DNA of 51,572 nucleotides from GW2011-AR15 sp964512765 (GTDB lineage Archaea; Nanobdellota; Nanobdellia; Woesearchaeales; GW2011-AR15). The stretch is from NCBI GenBank assembly GCA_964512765.1, contig CAZEKF010000013.1:1-51572 (forward strand). Direction: 5' to 3'. Position 1 is the stretch's first letter; every line of letters begins with the position of its first letter. Below, one piece after another: positions 32,800-41,404 of this stretch. A program made the position numbers and the translations under genes. A model generated the notes under the pieces. It did no database searches, had not been told where the DNA came from, and worked only from the letters and a program-made list of their open reading frames with translations.

Positions 32800-32856
32800 T
32801 AAATAATCAAATTATTATTAGTTTTTAAAGACTTTTATTCTGTTATCCATCATAAA

Positions 32857-32943
32857 TTTTATAAATCCCTCATTTTTTCCATGTGGAATAAGAAATGTAG
32901 GACTTGTCCTCATACATGAGACAGCCTGAATCTTAAAGGTGAT
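32857..32943 (+). promoter_or_regulatory. promoter and leader of L15e
   Basis: A TATA-like TTTATAAATC (32857-32866) is followed by a leader of roughly 60 nt with a small hairpin AGGAC-TT-GTCCT (32899-32910) and the ribosome site GGTGAT (32938-32943) before the ATG at 32949. A leadered ribosomal-protein mRNA fits the strong ribosome site. Confidence 0.45.
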
Positions 32944-32948
32944 TATTG

Positions 32949-33527
32949 ATGGGAGTATATAAATACATACAAACTCTTTGGAAAAAGCCAAAGAAAAACA
33001 TGCCAGAGTTATGGAAACAACGATTGGTTACATGGCGTAGAGAGCCAGTAACTGTTAGAATTGAACGACCTACAAGGCTTGATAAAGCACGTTCTTTAGG
33101 ATATAAGTCATTGCAAGGATTTGTTTTAGTCAGACAACGTGTTAATAGAGGCGGTAGGATGCGGCCTAAGATGAGAAAAGGTAGACGGCCTAAGACACAG
33201 AGAAGAAAAAAGATAGTTGCAAAAAGCCATCAAACCATTGCTGAAGAACGATCAAACAAAAAATATCCGAATTGTGAAGTTCTTAACTCATACTGGGTAG
33301 CTGAAGACGGTAAGTATAAATGGTATGAAATTATATTAATAGATCCAGAGCATCCTGTTATTAAGTCAAGAAAGAACTTAAAATGGATCAATGAACCGCA
33401 GCATAGAGGTAGAGTATACAGAGGTTTAACTTCATCAGGAAGAAAAAGCCGCGGTTTAAGAAACAAAGGTAAAGGCGCTGAAAAAGTTAGGCCAAGTTTA
33501 AGAGCAAAAGGTCGAAAAGCGCATTAA
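32949..33527 (+). CDS. rpl15e: ribosomal protein L15e
   Basis: 192 residues, normal for L15e: GVYKYIQTLWKKPK at the start, RIERPTRLDKARSLGYK, QRVNRGGRMRPKMRKGRRPK, CEVLNSYWVAEDGKYKWYEI and the SSGRKSRGLRNKGKG end. It is a large-subunit core protein. I use the ATG at 32949 because of the ribosome site GGTGAT at 32938; the in-frame TTG at 32946 is unlikely. It precedes tRNA-Val(UAC). Confidence 0.96.
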   Translation: MGVYKYIQTLWKKPKKNMPELWKQRLVTWRREPVTVRIERPTRLDKARSLGYKSLQGFVLVRQRVNRGGRMRPKMRKGRRPKTQRRKKIVAKSHQTIAEERSNKKYPNCEVLNSYWVAEDGKYKWYEIILIDPEHPVIKSRKNLKWINEPQHRGRVYRGLTSSGRKSRGLRNKGKGAEKVRPSLRAKGRKAH

Positions 33528-33598
33528 CCATTAGGTTTATGAAATAAGTTTAATTATTTCGTCAAATTTATATATTGTTATTTTTTACTTTCAAACAT

Positions 33599-33720
33599 GG
33601 GCTTGTAGTCTAGTGGCTATGACGTCTCCCTTACACGGAGAAGGTCCTCGGTTCGAGTAAGAAATCAGGGATTTCTATTTCCCAAGAACCCCTGGTTCTC
33701 AGGAAGTCCGAGCAGGCCCA
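33599..33720 (+). tRNA. tRNA-Val (UAC) with apparent T-arm intron
   Basis: Acceptor GGGCTTG/CAGGCCC (one G-U) with discriminator A and no encoded CCA; D arm GTC/GAC; anticodon stem TCTCC/GGAGA around CTTACAC, giving UAC; T stem CTCGG. The T-loop TTCGAGT is then followed by ~49 extra nt (33659-33707) before CCGAG closes the T stem. Removing these 49 nt restores a perfect T arm, so this is read as an intron at about position 59/60, a known non-canonical archaeal site. The insert folds into two hairpins, GAAAT/ATTTC and GAACC/GGTTC. A TATA-like box (33566-33575) lies 25-30 bp upstream. Confidence 0.85.
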
Positions 33721-33815
33721 TTTTCAAATTTCAGCGTACCATTCAACTCGTTTGAATGGTACTGGGTTTGTTTCCCTCAAGGCTTTTTTAAAGGCTTGGT
33801 GTGAGCAGGCCCATT
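33721..33815 (+). repeat. structured element downstream of tRNA-Val(UAC), ending in a copy of the tRNA 3' end
   Basis: Immediately after the tRNA: an 11-bp hairpin GTACCATTCAA (33736-33746)/TTGAATGGTAC (33752-33762), the block TTTCCCTCAAGGC (33771-33783), a short T/A-rich loop, the block AAAGGCTTGGT (33790-33800) and then GAGCAGGCCCATT (33803-33815), identical to the tRNA 3' end at 33710-33722. Both blocks, their order and the four-base gap before the duplicated end are shared with the element after tRNA-Val(GAC). Confidence 0.7.
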
Positions 33816-33870
33816 ATATTTTCTAATAATCCGATATGTTTATATACCTGTATACACTTTTATAGCTTCA

Positions 33871-34626
33871 ATGATAGAAGCAACTACGTCCAATGACCAG
33901 GTAATGGAAATTCTCTTTAATAGTGATGAAATTACGTGGCAAAGCATGATTTACGACTTAGTTAGCAGTGAAAAAATGGATCCTTGGAACATAGACGTTT
34001 CTATGTTAGCAGAAGTGTTTCTTAAAAAATTAAAAGAATTCAAGGAAATGGACCTAAAAGTATCAGGGAAAGTGTTATTGGCAGCTGCTATTCTTTTAAG
34101 AATAAAATCATACAGGTTCATGGACGAAGATATTAATGCACTGGATGCGTTGATAGCCTCAGCAAACGAACCTGAAGAAGAATTGTTTGAAGATTTGATG
34201 GAATATGAAGAAGGTGCTGTTGACATGGAGGAAAAACCGCAAATTTTTCCAAGGACACCTCAGCCAAGAAAAAGAAAGGTTAGTGTGTTTGATTTAGTGA
34301 ATGCATTAGAAAAAGCATTAGATGTGTACAAGAGAAGACCGCCTAAGGTAAAAGACAAAGTTAAAGTTACAGTGCCTGAAAAAGGCCGTGATATTAGCCT
34401 TGTTATTAAAGACGTTTATGGTAAAATAACTGATTTTTTCAAAGAAAAAGGTCTAAAAGCTCCTAAGCTATCATTTAACTTATTACTTCCTGAAGAAACT
34501 AAAGAAGATAAGATATTCACGTTTATACCTTTATTGCATTTAGATAATCAAAGAAAGATTGATTTGTTACAAAAAAATCATTTTGATGACATATTTATTA
34601 ATTTGTTAGATAAAAGTGAAAGTTAA
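33871..34626 (+). CDS. scpA: segregation and condensation protein A (ScpA)
   Basis: A 251-residue kleisin: the N-terminal SMC-binding helices (ITWQSMIYDLVSSEKMDPWNIDVSMLAEVFLKKLKEF), LAAAILLRIKSYRF, an acidic linker (EPEEELFEDLMEYEEG) and a C-terminal winged-helix-like region. It closes the SMC ring in chromosome condensation and segregation. The DPWNIDV motif is diagnostic. No SMC or ScpB gene lies within the window. The TATA-like TTTATATACC upstream fits leaderless initiation. Confidence 0.93.
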   Translation: MIEATTSNDQVMEILFNSDEITWQSMIYDLVSSEKMDPWNIDVSMLAEVFLKKLKEFKEMDLKVSGKVLLAAAILLRIKSYRFMDEDINALDALIASANEPEEELFEDLMEYEEGAVDMEEKPQIFPRTPQPRKRKVSVFDLVNALEKALDVYKRRPPKVKDKVKVTVPEKGRDISLVIKDVYGKITDFFKEKGLKAPKLSFNLLLPEETKEDKIFTFIPLLHLDNQRKIDLLQKNHFDDIFINLLDKSES

Positions 34627-34639
34627 ATAAGAATAAAAA

Positions 34640-35728
34640 CTATTTCTTAACAAAAACATCATATGTTGGAAACGGCATTTCAATTTTTTCTTTTTTGAAC
34701 CGTTTGTGGATATCTTTTATTGCATAACTTTTGATACGTCCTCTTAATGCAGGCCTTTTAATCCACATTGATAATTGAGCGTGAATACTAAAATCTTTAA
34801 AACTTCTAAATCTAACACGAGGTTCAGGCTTTTTCTCAGCATACTCTGATTTGTTTGCGATATCTAATAACACTTTTTCAACTTTATCTAAATCTGAATC
34901 ATAAGCAACATCAACATCCACTCTCACTCTTAACTTAGGATGTATACCTGATTCATTCACAACTTTAGTATTTGACATGACTGAGTTAGGGACTACTACT
35001 AATACATCATCTCTTGTTTTTAATTTAGTACTTCTTAATCCTAAGTCTATAACTTCTCCTCTATATTTATCATCAACAATAATATAATCTCCTATCTCGT
35101 ACGCTTTATCTGCAAAAATTGAAAAACCTCCAAAAATGTTCGCGATTGAATCCTGTGCAGCAAACGCTATTGCCAATCCTGCAACTCCTGCACCTGCTAA
35201 TAACGGTGTTAGATTAATATCCCATATTTCAAAGAATACAAACAAATAAACAATGAACATTAGCATCTTAAGAATTTTTTCTAACATTGGAAAAATCTTT
35301 TTATCAAAAACTTTAATAGAAGTACCTTTCAAAGATTCCCTGATACCGTGTGCAAGGATCATTATGATCTTTACAATTGCCCAAAACACTAATATTGATA
35401 ATATTGTAAAGAAAATGTTATTGTAAGGAGCAAATCTTAAGTGCCAATTTAACACTCTGCCTGATTCAAAAAAGCCAAGAGTTATTATTAACAATAACAC
35501 AGGTCCTTTTGCAGTTTCTATGATCTTATCATCTATCTCAGTTTTTGTGCCTTTCACTAACCTTTGTAAAATTCTAACAAAAACAACCCTAACAAAAAAA
35601 GCTATTACTATAAATGTGAAAAAAACTAAAGCTGCTTTAGCTAATACATTATCTGTTTGAATAAAGCTAAAAGAATTGTCCAATGATGTAAGAAATGATA
35701 ACGGTTCTGTTGTTAGATTTTGTGCCAT
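34640..35728 (-). CDS. MscS-family mechanosensitive channel
   Basis: A 362-residue small-conductance channel. Membrane segments TM1, TM2 and two more precede the pore helix with GAGVAGLAIAFAAQDSIANI, the Gly/Ala-rich MscS signature. Then the beta domain (GDYIIVDDKYRGEVIDLGLRS, VVPNSVMSNTKVVN) and a final alpha/beta domain follow. It opens under membrane tension to release osmolytes. Confidence 0.93.
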   Translation of the reverse strand: MAQNLTTEPLSFLTSLDNSFSFIQTDNVLAKAALVFFTFIVIAFFVRVVFVRILQRLVKGTKTEIDDKIIETAKGPVLLLIITLGFFESGRVLNWHLRFAPYNNIFFTILSILVFWAIVKIIMILAHGIRESLKGTSIKVFDKKIFPMLEKILKMLMFIVYLFVFFEIWDINLTPLLAGAGVAGLAIAFAAQDSIANIFGGFSIFADKAYEIGDYIIVDDKYRGEVIDLGLRSTKLKTRDDVLVVVPNSVMSNTKVVNESGIHPKLRVRVDVDVAYDSDLDKVEKVLLDIANKSEYAEKKPEPRVRFRSFKDFSIHAQLSMWIKRPALRGRIKSYAIKDIHKRFKKEKIEMPFPTYDVFVKK

Positions 35729-35790
35729 TTAATTTGAGAGTGGATAGATGTTTTTATATTTTTCTTAATAATTCTTTGTAAACAATTACT

Positions 35791-38700
35791 TTAGTTCCAA
35801 ACCCTAACTTCAGCAATTGCAGGTCCCCACGGGTATGGAATCCTACCAACTGATATTGCGCCTATGACAAAATCTTCTTCTTCAATGTTAACGTAAATAC
35901 GACCGTCATTGTCAAAATCAAGGTTATCCATTAAATTGTGCATGGCATCGTCGTACGTGTCATTAACATCATAACTAATAGTTGAGTTTGTGTAATAACA
36001 TTGCCTTATTCCTGAATATGTTTGAGGTACATTAATAGTGGTTGTACCTAAATCATCAAACTCTATGAACCATTGGCAACCTTCTGCATTTTCAAGAACA
36101 TCGCTATAAGAAACTGAAGCACTTACCTGTGAAGTATAAATTAATGTGTTGTTCAATGAACATTCAGTGAAATTATCTGGTGCATCGCCTGTTCTAATAA
36201 AAAAAGTATTATTGCCAGAGATTAATGTGTCAACGGGTATATTAATTAAGAAAGGATCTCCCATTGGCCCGTAATCTTCTGAGAAGTCGCTTAAATTGTA
36301 AACTTCATTATCATTCACTATCAAAGCATCTGTCCAATGTTCAGATGAGTATGAAGTTAACTTAGCTTCTGTAACTCTAACATCTCCTGGAATGTATACA
36401 TCAAATGTACAATTGTCAAAATTCTTTTCCTCCACAATTATTGACATTTCACCAAACTCTGGCGGTTCAACAATAGGTGTGTAATCAACTCTAATAAATG
36501 AATCACCGTATAACCTGCTAGCTGAGATGTTACCCTGAACTTCAATTGTTTGCGAATGTCTAGAAGCAGATACTATTGTTGATGCAACGTCCTGGTAAAA
36601 CTCTTGTAATGTTGTCACATTATCACTTTTAACAAAAATACCTTCACCGCAAGCTGCAATGCCTGATAAAGTAGCTTCATCTGCAGAGTCACTATAACCA
36701 ACCGCGTAAACAGAAATACCATAATCTTCGCGAGCATCGCACGCTGCCTGAATAGCGTCTTCATCTGAACTTCCTGTACCTTGTTCAGCACATTGCCTAT
36801 TAGCTTGACCGTCTGTCATGACCATGATTGCATGATCTTTGCTTGAATCTAAGTATGCCAGTTCCAGGTCAAACTTAGCTGCTCGTTCTGAGTTAGACAA
36901 ATCAACTGCAATAACATTATCACCTTCAACAAAGTAATTACTGGAAATGCTTATTCCTGGTGAGTTCCAGTACTGTGCTAATCCACTACCACTAGAGTAA
37001 ATAGAGTTACCGTTCAAATAAACAGTGACAGAATCATCGTATAAAATATTCAATATACCTTTTCCAACATCGTCAATATCTGCGATATTGAAATGCTTTC
37101 TAAAATAATAATGATTAGTTTGGTTAGTAATTTCTAATTGTACATTGTCAAACCGCCAAGTACCATATTCTGAACTTGAAGATGCTCTTAGTTTACCACC
37201 TATTTCCAAATAATAATTACCCGGCGCTTCAATCCATGACGCAACATCCTGTGAAAACTCGCCAGAGAAGTCTGCGTCAGGGTTATCAGCTGAACCAACT
37301 TCAGGGTCAGTATCACCATAATAATCACTTGTATCTAGATCACTGCCTAAATAATTACTTCCGGAACTAGGCGAGGTCCATCTAGCTTTTACCCAGACCT
37401 GGTCAGAGCTTTCAAATACATTTCCTGACCGATCGTCCCATTCATAGTTAAATTTAACAATAGCAGATCCTGATTCAATGATATCATACATTTCAGATGT
37501 TATTTCAATTTCAATACCATACGCGCCTGAACAGTCCCTGCTTGAACAATAATTATAACTTGTACCAGAATCAAGTTCAAGTTCACCACCTACAATTTCA
37601 TTATAATCAATGTCATCGTCATAACCAAACGGTCCAGAGCCGTCTTCACTGTCATAGTCCCAACCATCGTCAGATCCTGATATTCCATAAGTATTAGCAG
37701 TATAATTTAAAGTTCCTGATGAAAAGTCGTTAGGCGGTCCAGATACATCACCTGAATTTTCCCATAAATCTGCGTATGTTGCGCTAGGATCTGAATGTTC
37801 AAACTGTAACTGAATATTATCAAACATAAATGTACCGTATTCACTTGAACTAGAAGTGTATAACTTACCGCCTAATACAAAATAATAATTGCCTGGTGCT
37901 TCAATCCATTGTGTAATAACTTGCTCATGACTTCCAGTGAAATCTGTATCAGGATTATTTTCTCTATCAATTTCTAATGTTGTATCTCCGCCTGAAGATG
38001 ATAGTTCTGCGCCTAAGTAATGCACGCCAGTTGTCGGACTTTCCCAGTAAGATTTTATCCAGACTTCGTCTGAACTTTCAAATGGATTATCATTACCGTC
38101 CCATTCATAGTCAAAAGATATTGTTACTGTACCGCCGCTTGATATAATGTCATACAGTTCAGATGTAATTTCCACTTCAATTCCGTAAGCGCCTGAACAA
38201 TCTCTGCTTGAACATGAATTAATACCTCCCTGAATATTGTCTAAGTTAAGTTCACCTGATACAATCTCATTATAATCAAAATCATCATCATATCCAAAAG
38301 GACCTGAACCATCTTCAGTGTCATAGTCCCAACCATCGTCCTCGCCTGAAAGTCCGAACGTGATAGCTGTATAGTTTAATATTCCAGATGTGAAGTCGTT
38401 TGGTGGTCCTGTACTATCAGATGTATGCTCCCATAAATTTGCAAATGAACTATTACCACCCAGGTCATTACCAAGTTCAGTTGTGACAGCCGGCGTGTAA
38501 ACAAAACTATTAGTGCTTCCTAATATCGCACTACCTGCTGACCATGATGAGTCATCATAATCTGATTCATACCATTCATCACCTTCACCATCTACTGAAG
38601 GTGGACTGAAATAATCTGTTACTCCATACAACCATGATTGTCCAGAATTTATTAAATTAGTTTTAGTAATATTTTCAATTAAAATATCACGAGCAGAGTT

Positions 38701-40203
38701 AATACCGCAACATACACATGTCCCTCCACCTGGAGAATAACCTGTGCTTGGAACAGCTGTACCTATGGTATTATTTAACAACACTATGTCTGTTGTAGGG
38801 TATTCTGTATCTGATGTATCTGTTGAACTTTCATAAGAAACTAGTCCAACTCTGTTACCTGAAATGTTAATAATATTGGCTGAAAATTCTTTGTCTAAAC
38901 ATTTTCCTACGCTTAACCTTTGCGTTGTTGATAAGTTATAATTAGGATCGTCACAGTTCCGTGCTGTTCCAGATGAACTACTATCCATCCGCCAACCCAT
39001 GCTGCCTGAAACATCAGTTACCAGAGCAACATCTGCGTTACCTTCATAAATGTAACCAAACGTAACATTTTCAAACCCAGCTCTTATTGGCACTGTTTGT
39101 CTATCTAACGAAGATAATTCCATGTATGAAGTAATGTTATCAACTGTAATTGTAAAATTCTTATCACCTGAGAAATTACTATCACGATAAACTGTTGCGT
39201 TACCTATAGTAAAATAAAACGTGTTATTAGTAACGTTCATTGCTTCAACATAATAATGCAAAAATATTGAAATGTTATCTAAAGTACCAGGCACGAAAAA
39301 GGATGAATATAAGTTAACAATACCGTTTATGTCTGGTAAAAATTCGTTTAAAACATAAGTTTCAACTTCTTGCTGTAACTCATCTGTGTAATAATCAACT
39401 CTAACATAACCACCGCCTACAAATGCTTGGCCAAGTTCGTCTAAAAATTTAATTGTAAACGTGTTATTGGCGCCTGTGTTAATTGAAGAGTCACATGATG
39501 TAATGTCCCAACCATCTGCATTCATAATACCTTCGCCAGCAGTGAAATTACTTGAACATAAAATATCATTAATGTACAAGCTAAAATCTGAACCAGGGTC
39601 TAGTTCTAAATATATTGTTGATAAATTAACATTATCTGGTACTTCAAGAAATCCTGATATGTTACCTTGACCGACAAAACCTCCAAAGTATAGATAAGAA
39701 GAATATTTTTTACTCTGCACACCTTCCAGAAACACTTTTGACGTTGCACCTCTAATTGGTTTAAATTTCTCTATGCCAGAGATTAATCTTCTGGACGAAA
39801 CTAGTTCTGATTGTGTGAGTGCATCTGACTGGTTGATATACACAGATTCGTCATCTACTAATATCTCAAACCCGAACTTATCTGGTACTAATTTATCACT
39901 TATAATTTTAGACAGATTATTTGCTAACCCTGTTTTGTTCAAAACATAAAACTCGCCGATTTGTTCAATAACTGTATTATTTAAATTTGTAATTTCTCCT
40001 GAACTTATTAATGATTCAATGTATGTATCATTTAGCTCAAATATTTTAATGGTAGACAAACTAGCAACAACATCTTTTGAATAATAATTAACCTGTGGCT
40101 GATCAATATCGCTAATAAAGTATTGAGAAGAAATTACTAATGCAATGCCAATTAATAATGATGCAAATAAAGCATCTAATGTAAAATAAACTCCTTTTTT
40201 CAA
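35791..40203 (-). CDS. giant surface protein with nested, split von Willebrand A domain
   Basis: 1470 residues. The N-terminus (MKKGVYFTLDALFASLLIG) resembles a class III pilin-like signal. A vWA domain begins near 390: MIDAS DVSGS (397-401), T495 in GGGTC; its remaining Asp is D1131 in MVMTDGQAN, ~630 residues later. The gap holds half of a jelly-roll domain (YDDSSWSAGSAILGS near 550; the rest, YYFRKHFNI to DDSVTVYLNG, at 1031-1064). That domain is split by two tandem ~210-residue repeats (about 590-800 and 812-1030; shared DDGWDYD, EDGSGPFGYDDD, CSSRDCSGAYGIE). Likely an adhesin or pilus-tip-like protein. Confidence 0.88.
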   Translation of the reverse strand: MKKGVYFTLDALFASLLIGIALVISSQYFISDIDQPQVNYYSKDVVASLSTIKIFELNDTYIESLISSGEITNLNNTVIEQIGEFYVLNKTGLANNLSKIISDKLVPDKFGFEILVDDESVYINQSDALTQSELVSSRRLISGIEKFKPIRGATSKVFLEGVQSKKYSSYLYFGGFVGQGNISGFLEVPDNVNLSTIYLELDPGSDFSLYINDILCSSNFTAGEGIMNADGWDITSCDSSINTGANNTFTIKFLDELGQAFVGGGYVRVDYYTDELQQEVETYVLNEFLPDINGIVNLYSSFFVPGTLDNISIFLHYYVEAMNVTNNTFYFTIGNATVYRDSNFSGDKNFTITVDNITSYMELSSLDRQTVPIRAGFENVTFGYIYEGNADVALVTDVSGSMGWRMDSSSSGTARNCDDPNYNLSTTQRLSVGKCLDKEFSANIINISGNRVGLVSYESSTDTSDTEYPTTDIVLLNNTIGTAVPSTGYSPGGGTCVCCGINSARDILIENITKTNLINSGQSWLYGVTDYFSPPSVDGEGDEWYESDYDDSSWSAGSAILGSTNSFVYTPAVTTELGNDLGGNSSFANLWEHTSDSTGPPNDFTSGILNYTAITFGLSGEDDGWDYDTEDGSGPFGYDDDFDYNEIVSGELNLDNIQGGINSCSSRDCSGAYGIEVEITSELYDIISSGGTVTISFDYEWDGNDNPFESSDEVWIKSYWESPTTGVHYLGAELSSSGGDTTLEIDRENNPDTDFTGSHEQVITQWIEAPGNYYFVLGGKLYTSSSSEYGTFMFDNIQLQFEHSDPSATYADLWENSGDVSGPPNDFSSGTLNYTANTYGISGSDDGWDYDSEDGSGPFGYDDDIDYNEIVGGELELDSGTSYNYCSSRDCSGAYGIEIEITSEMYDIIESGSAIVKFNYEWDDRSGNVFESSDQVWVKARWTSPSSGSNYLGSDLDTSDYYGDTDPEVGSADNPDADFSGEFSQDVASWIEAPGNYYLEIGGKLRASSSSEYGTWRFDNVQLEITNQTNHYYFRKHFNIADIDDVGKGILNILYDDSVTVYLNGNSIYSSGSGLAQYWNSPGISISSNYFVEGDNVIAVDLSNSERAAKFDLELAYLDSSKDHAIMVMTDGQANRQCAEQGTGSSDEDAIQAACDAREDYGISVYAVGYSDSADEATLSGIAACGEGIFVKSDNVTTLQEFYQDVASTIVSASRHSQTIEVQGNISASRLYGDSFIRVDYTPIVEPPEFGEMSIIVEEKNFDNCTFDVYIPGDVRVTEAKLTSYSSEHWTDALIVNDNEVYNLSDFSEDYGPMGDPFLINIPVDTLISGNNTFFIRTGDAPDNFTECSLNNTLIYTSQVSASVSYSDVLENAEGCQWFIEFDDLGTTTINVPQTYSGIRQCYYTNSTISYDVNDTYDDAMHNLMDNLDFDNDGRIYVNIEEEDFVIGAISVGRIPYPWGPAIAEVRVWN
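37114..38436 (-). repeat. two tandem ~210-codon repeats inside the surface-protein gene
   Basis: Repeat units of about 633-657 bp at roughly 37804-38436 and 37114-37770. Each encodes LWE(H/N)(S/T), GPPNDF(T/S)SG, LNYTA, DDGWDYD, EDGSGPFGYDDD, DYNEIV(S/G)GEL, CSSRDCSGAYGIE(V/I)EITSE, then a beta-rich tail ending WIEAPGNYY and SSSSEYGT. The units have clearly diverged and differ by small indels. They look like carbohydrate-binding or adhesion modules copied by internal duplication. Confidence 0.85.
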
Positions 40204-40254
40204 TCAAATACCCTCTTTTTTAATTATACTATGTAGTTATAATACTATATAAAT

Positions 40255-40647
40255 TTAACTTAGAAAATCATGGGCTTTTTTTAGGACAGATTTAGCAGTG
40301 CCATATGTAAGTTTTTTTAACGCATCTTCATAACTTAACCAATCATAACCTTTATGCTCATGAGATAATTTCACATCTTTTGTTTTAGCTTCACCCACAA
40401 AAAAATGTACTGTTTTTTTGATTAAATCATTTGCTCTGAAAAAATAAGTTATTGTTTCTTTGAACCCAGGCATTATTTCAACATCCAAATTAGTTTCTTC
40501 TTTAGTTTCCCTTATAGCTGTTTGTTCATGTGTTTCATTTTCTTCTATATGACCTTTTGGCAAGTCCCAATGGTCTTCTTCATAATGTAAAATTAAATAC
40601 GCATCTTTATGGAATACTACAATTCCACAGGATGTTTGTGTTTTCAT
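40255..40647 (-). CDS. Nudix hydrolase, Ap4A-hydrolase type
   Basis: A 130-residue Nudix protein. The box KGHIEENETHEQTAIRETKE with following ETNL fits the diadenosine-tetraphosphatase group (W-x-L-P-K-G-H-x-E before it). The GIVVFH start and short length suit a symmetrical or asymmetrical Ap4A hydrolase, though substrate range cannot be read from sequence. It overlaps the acylphosphatase gene by 4 nt and is last in a five-gene minus-strand operon. Confidence 0.9.
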   Translation of the reverse strand: MKTQTSCGIVVFHKDAYLILHYEEDHWDLPKGHIEENETHEQTAIRETKEETNLDVEIMPGFKETITYFFRANDLIKKTVHFFVGEAKTKDVKLSHEHKGYDWLSYEDALKKLTYGTAKSVLKKAHDFLS

Positions 40648-40919
40648 CTTCTTATACTAAAATCATCAAACTCATTATTAAATTCTTCCCATTCAAATTC
40701 AACATCTTCAACTTTAGATAATTTAGGACCTTGTGAGCACCATTCAAGAAACAGTTTTAATTTTTCCTCAGGACCTTCAGCAACAGCTTCAACGTTTCCA
40801 TCAGGTAAATTCTTAACATAGCCTTTCAAATCTAACTCAATAGCTTTGTTTTTAGTATTATGCCTGAACCACACACCCTGGACACAGCCTTTAATTATTA
40901 AGTGAAGTTTTTTTTGCAT
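40644..40919 (-). CDS. acylphosphatase
   Basis: 91 residues from the preferred ATG at 40919, matching the usual ~90-residue size. The catalytic motif CVQGVWFRHNT (Arg in FRHN) and the second part GYVKNLPDGNVEAVAEGP are textbook acylphosphatase. It hydrolyses carboxyl-phosphate bonds. The ATG at 41000 would add an unlikely extension. It overlaps the following Nudix gene by 4 nt. Confidence 0.93.
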   Translation of the reverse strand: MQKKLHLIIKGCVQGVWFRHNTKNKAIELDLKGYVKNLPDGNVEAVAEGPEEKLKLFLEWCSQGPKLSKVEDVEFEWEEFNNEFDDFSIRR

Positions 40920-40956
40920 ACTAATATAATACAAAAAAGAATTAATAATATAAACA

Positions 40957-41385
40957 TTACTCTGGAGCATAGAACCCTGTTGGTAATCCCTTTGCATCAT
41001 ACACTCTGACTATTATTGGTTTTTCTAACTCTGTTTGATCAATGGTACTAGTTAGTTTAGATTCAAGCCTGTTGGCTAATAGCATTACATCTAAAGTTGC
41101 TGTTATATCAGGTTGTTCTAATACATCAAGCCAGTATGATTGTTGTTTTGGAGTTATTCCAATAAGCATAGGAACTGTTGTTGCGTACGATGAGTTAACC
41201 TCTACTAGTTCAATTAATCCTAATTCATCATAACTTTTTAAATAAATTGGTGGCTGGTCAGGTTTTTGCCATTCAGATTCATTTTTTTGGATTTGTAATG
41301 TAAAAATCAATTTAGTTAGGTAAGTTTCAGGATCTTGTTCTATTTTAGCTGCCAGTTCAGCAGCTGCTTGAAATTTTTGAGTCAT
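40957..41385 (-). CDS. hypothetical protein, 142 residues
   Basis: I do not recognise this protein. It starts MTQKFQAAAELAAKIEQD and is soluble, with a middle strand-rich stretch (PMLIGITPKQQSYWLDVLEQ). I start at ATG 41385; a GTG at 41394 is in frame. It sits in the operon between the tandem TPR-like paralogues and acylphosphatase. Confidence 0.55.
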   Translation of the reverse strand: MTQKFQAAAELAAKIEQDPETYLTKLIFTLQIQKNESEWQKPDQPPIYLKSYDELGLIELVEVNSSYATTVPMLIGITPKQQSYWLDVLEQPDITATLDVMLLANRLESKLTSTIDQTELEKPIIVRVYDAKGLPTGFYAPE

Positions 41386-41404
41386 AATAACCACATTTTA
41401 CAAG

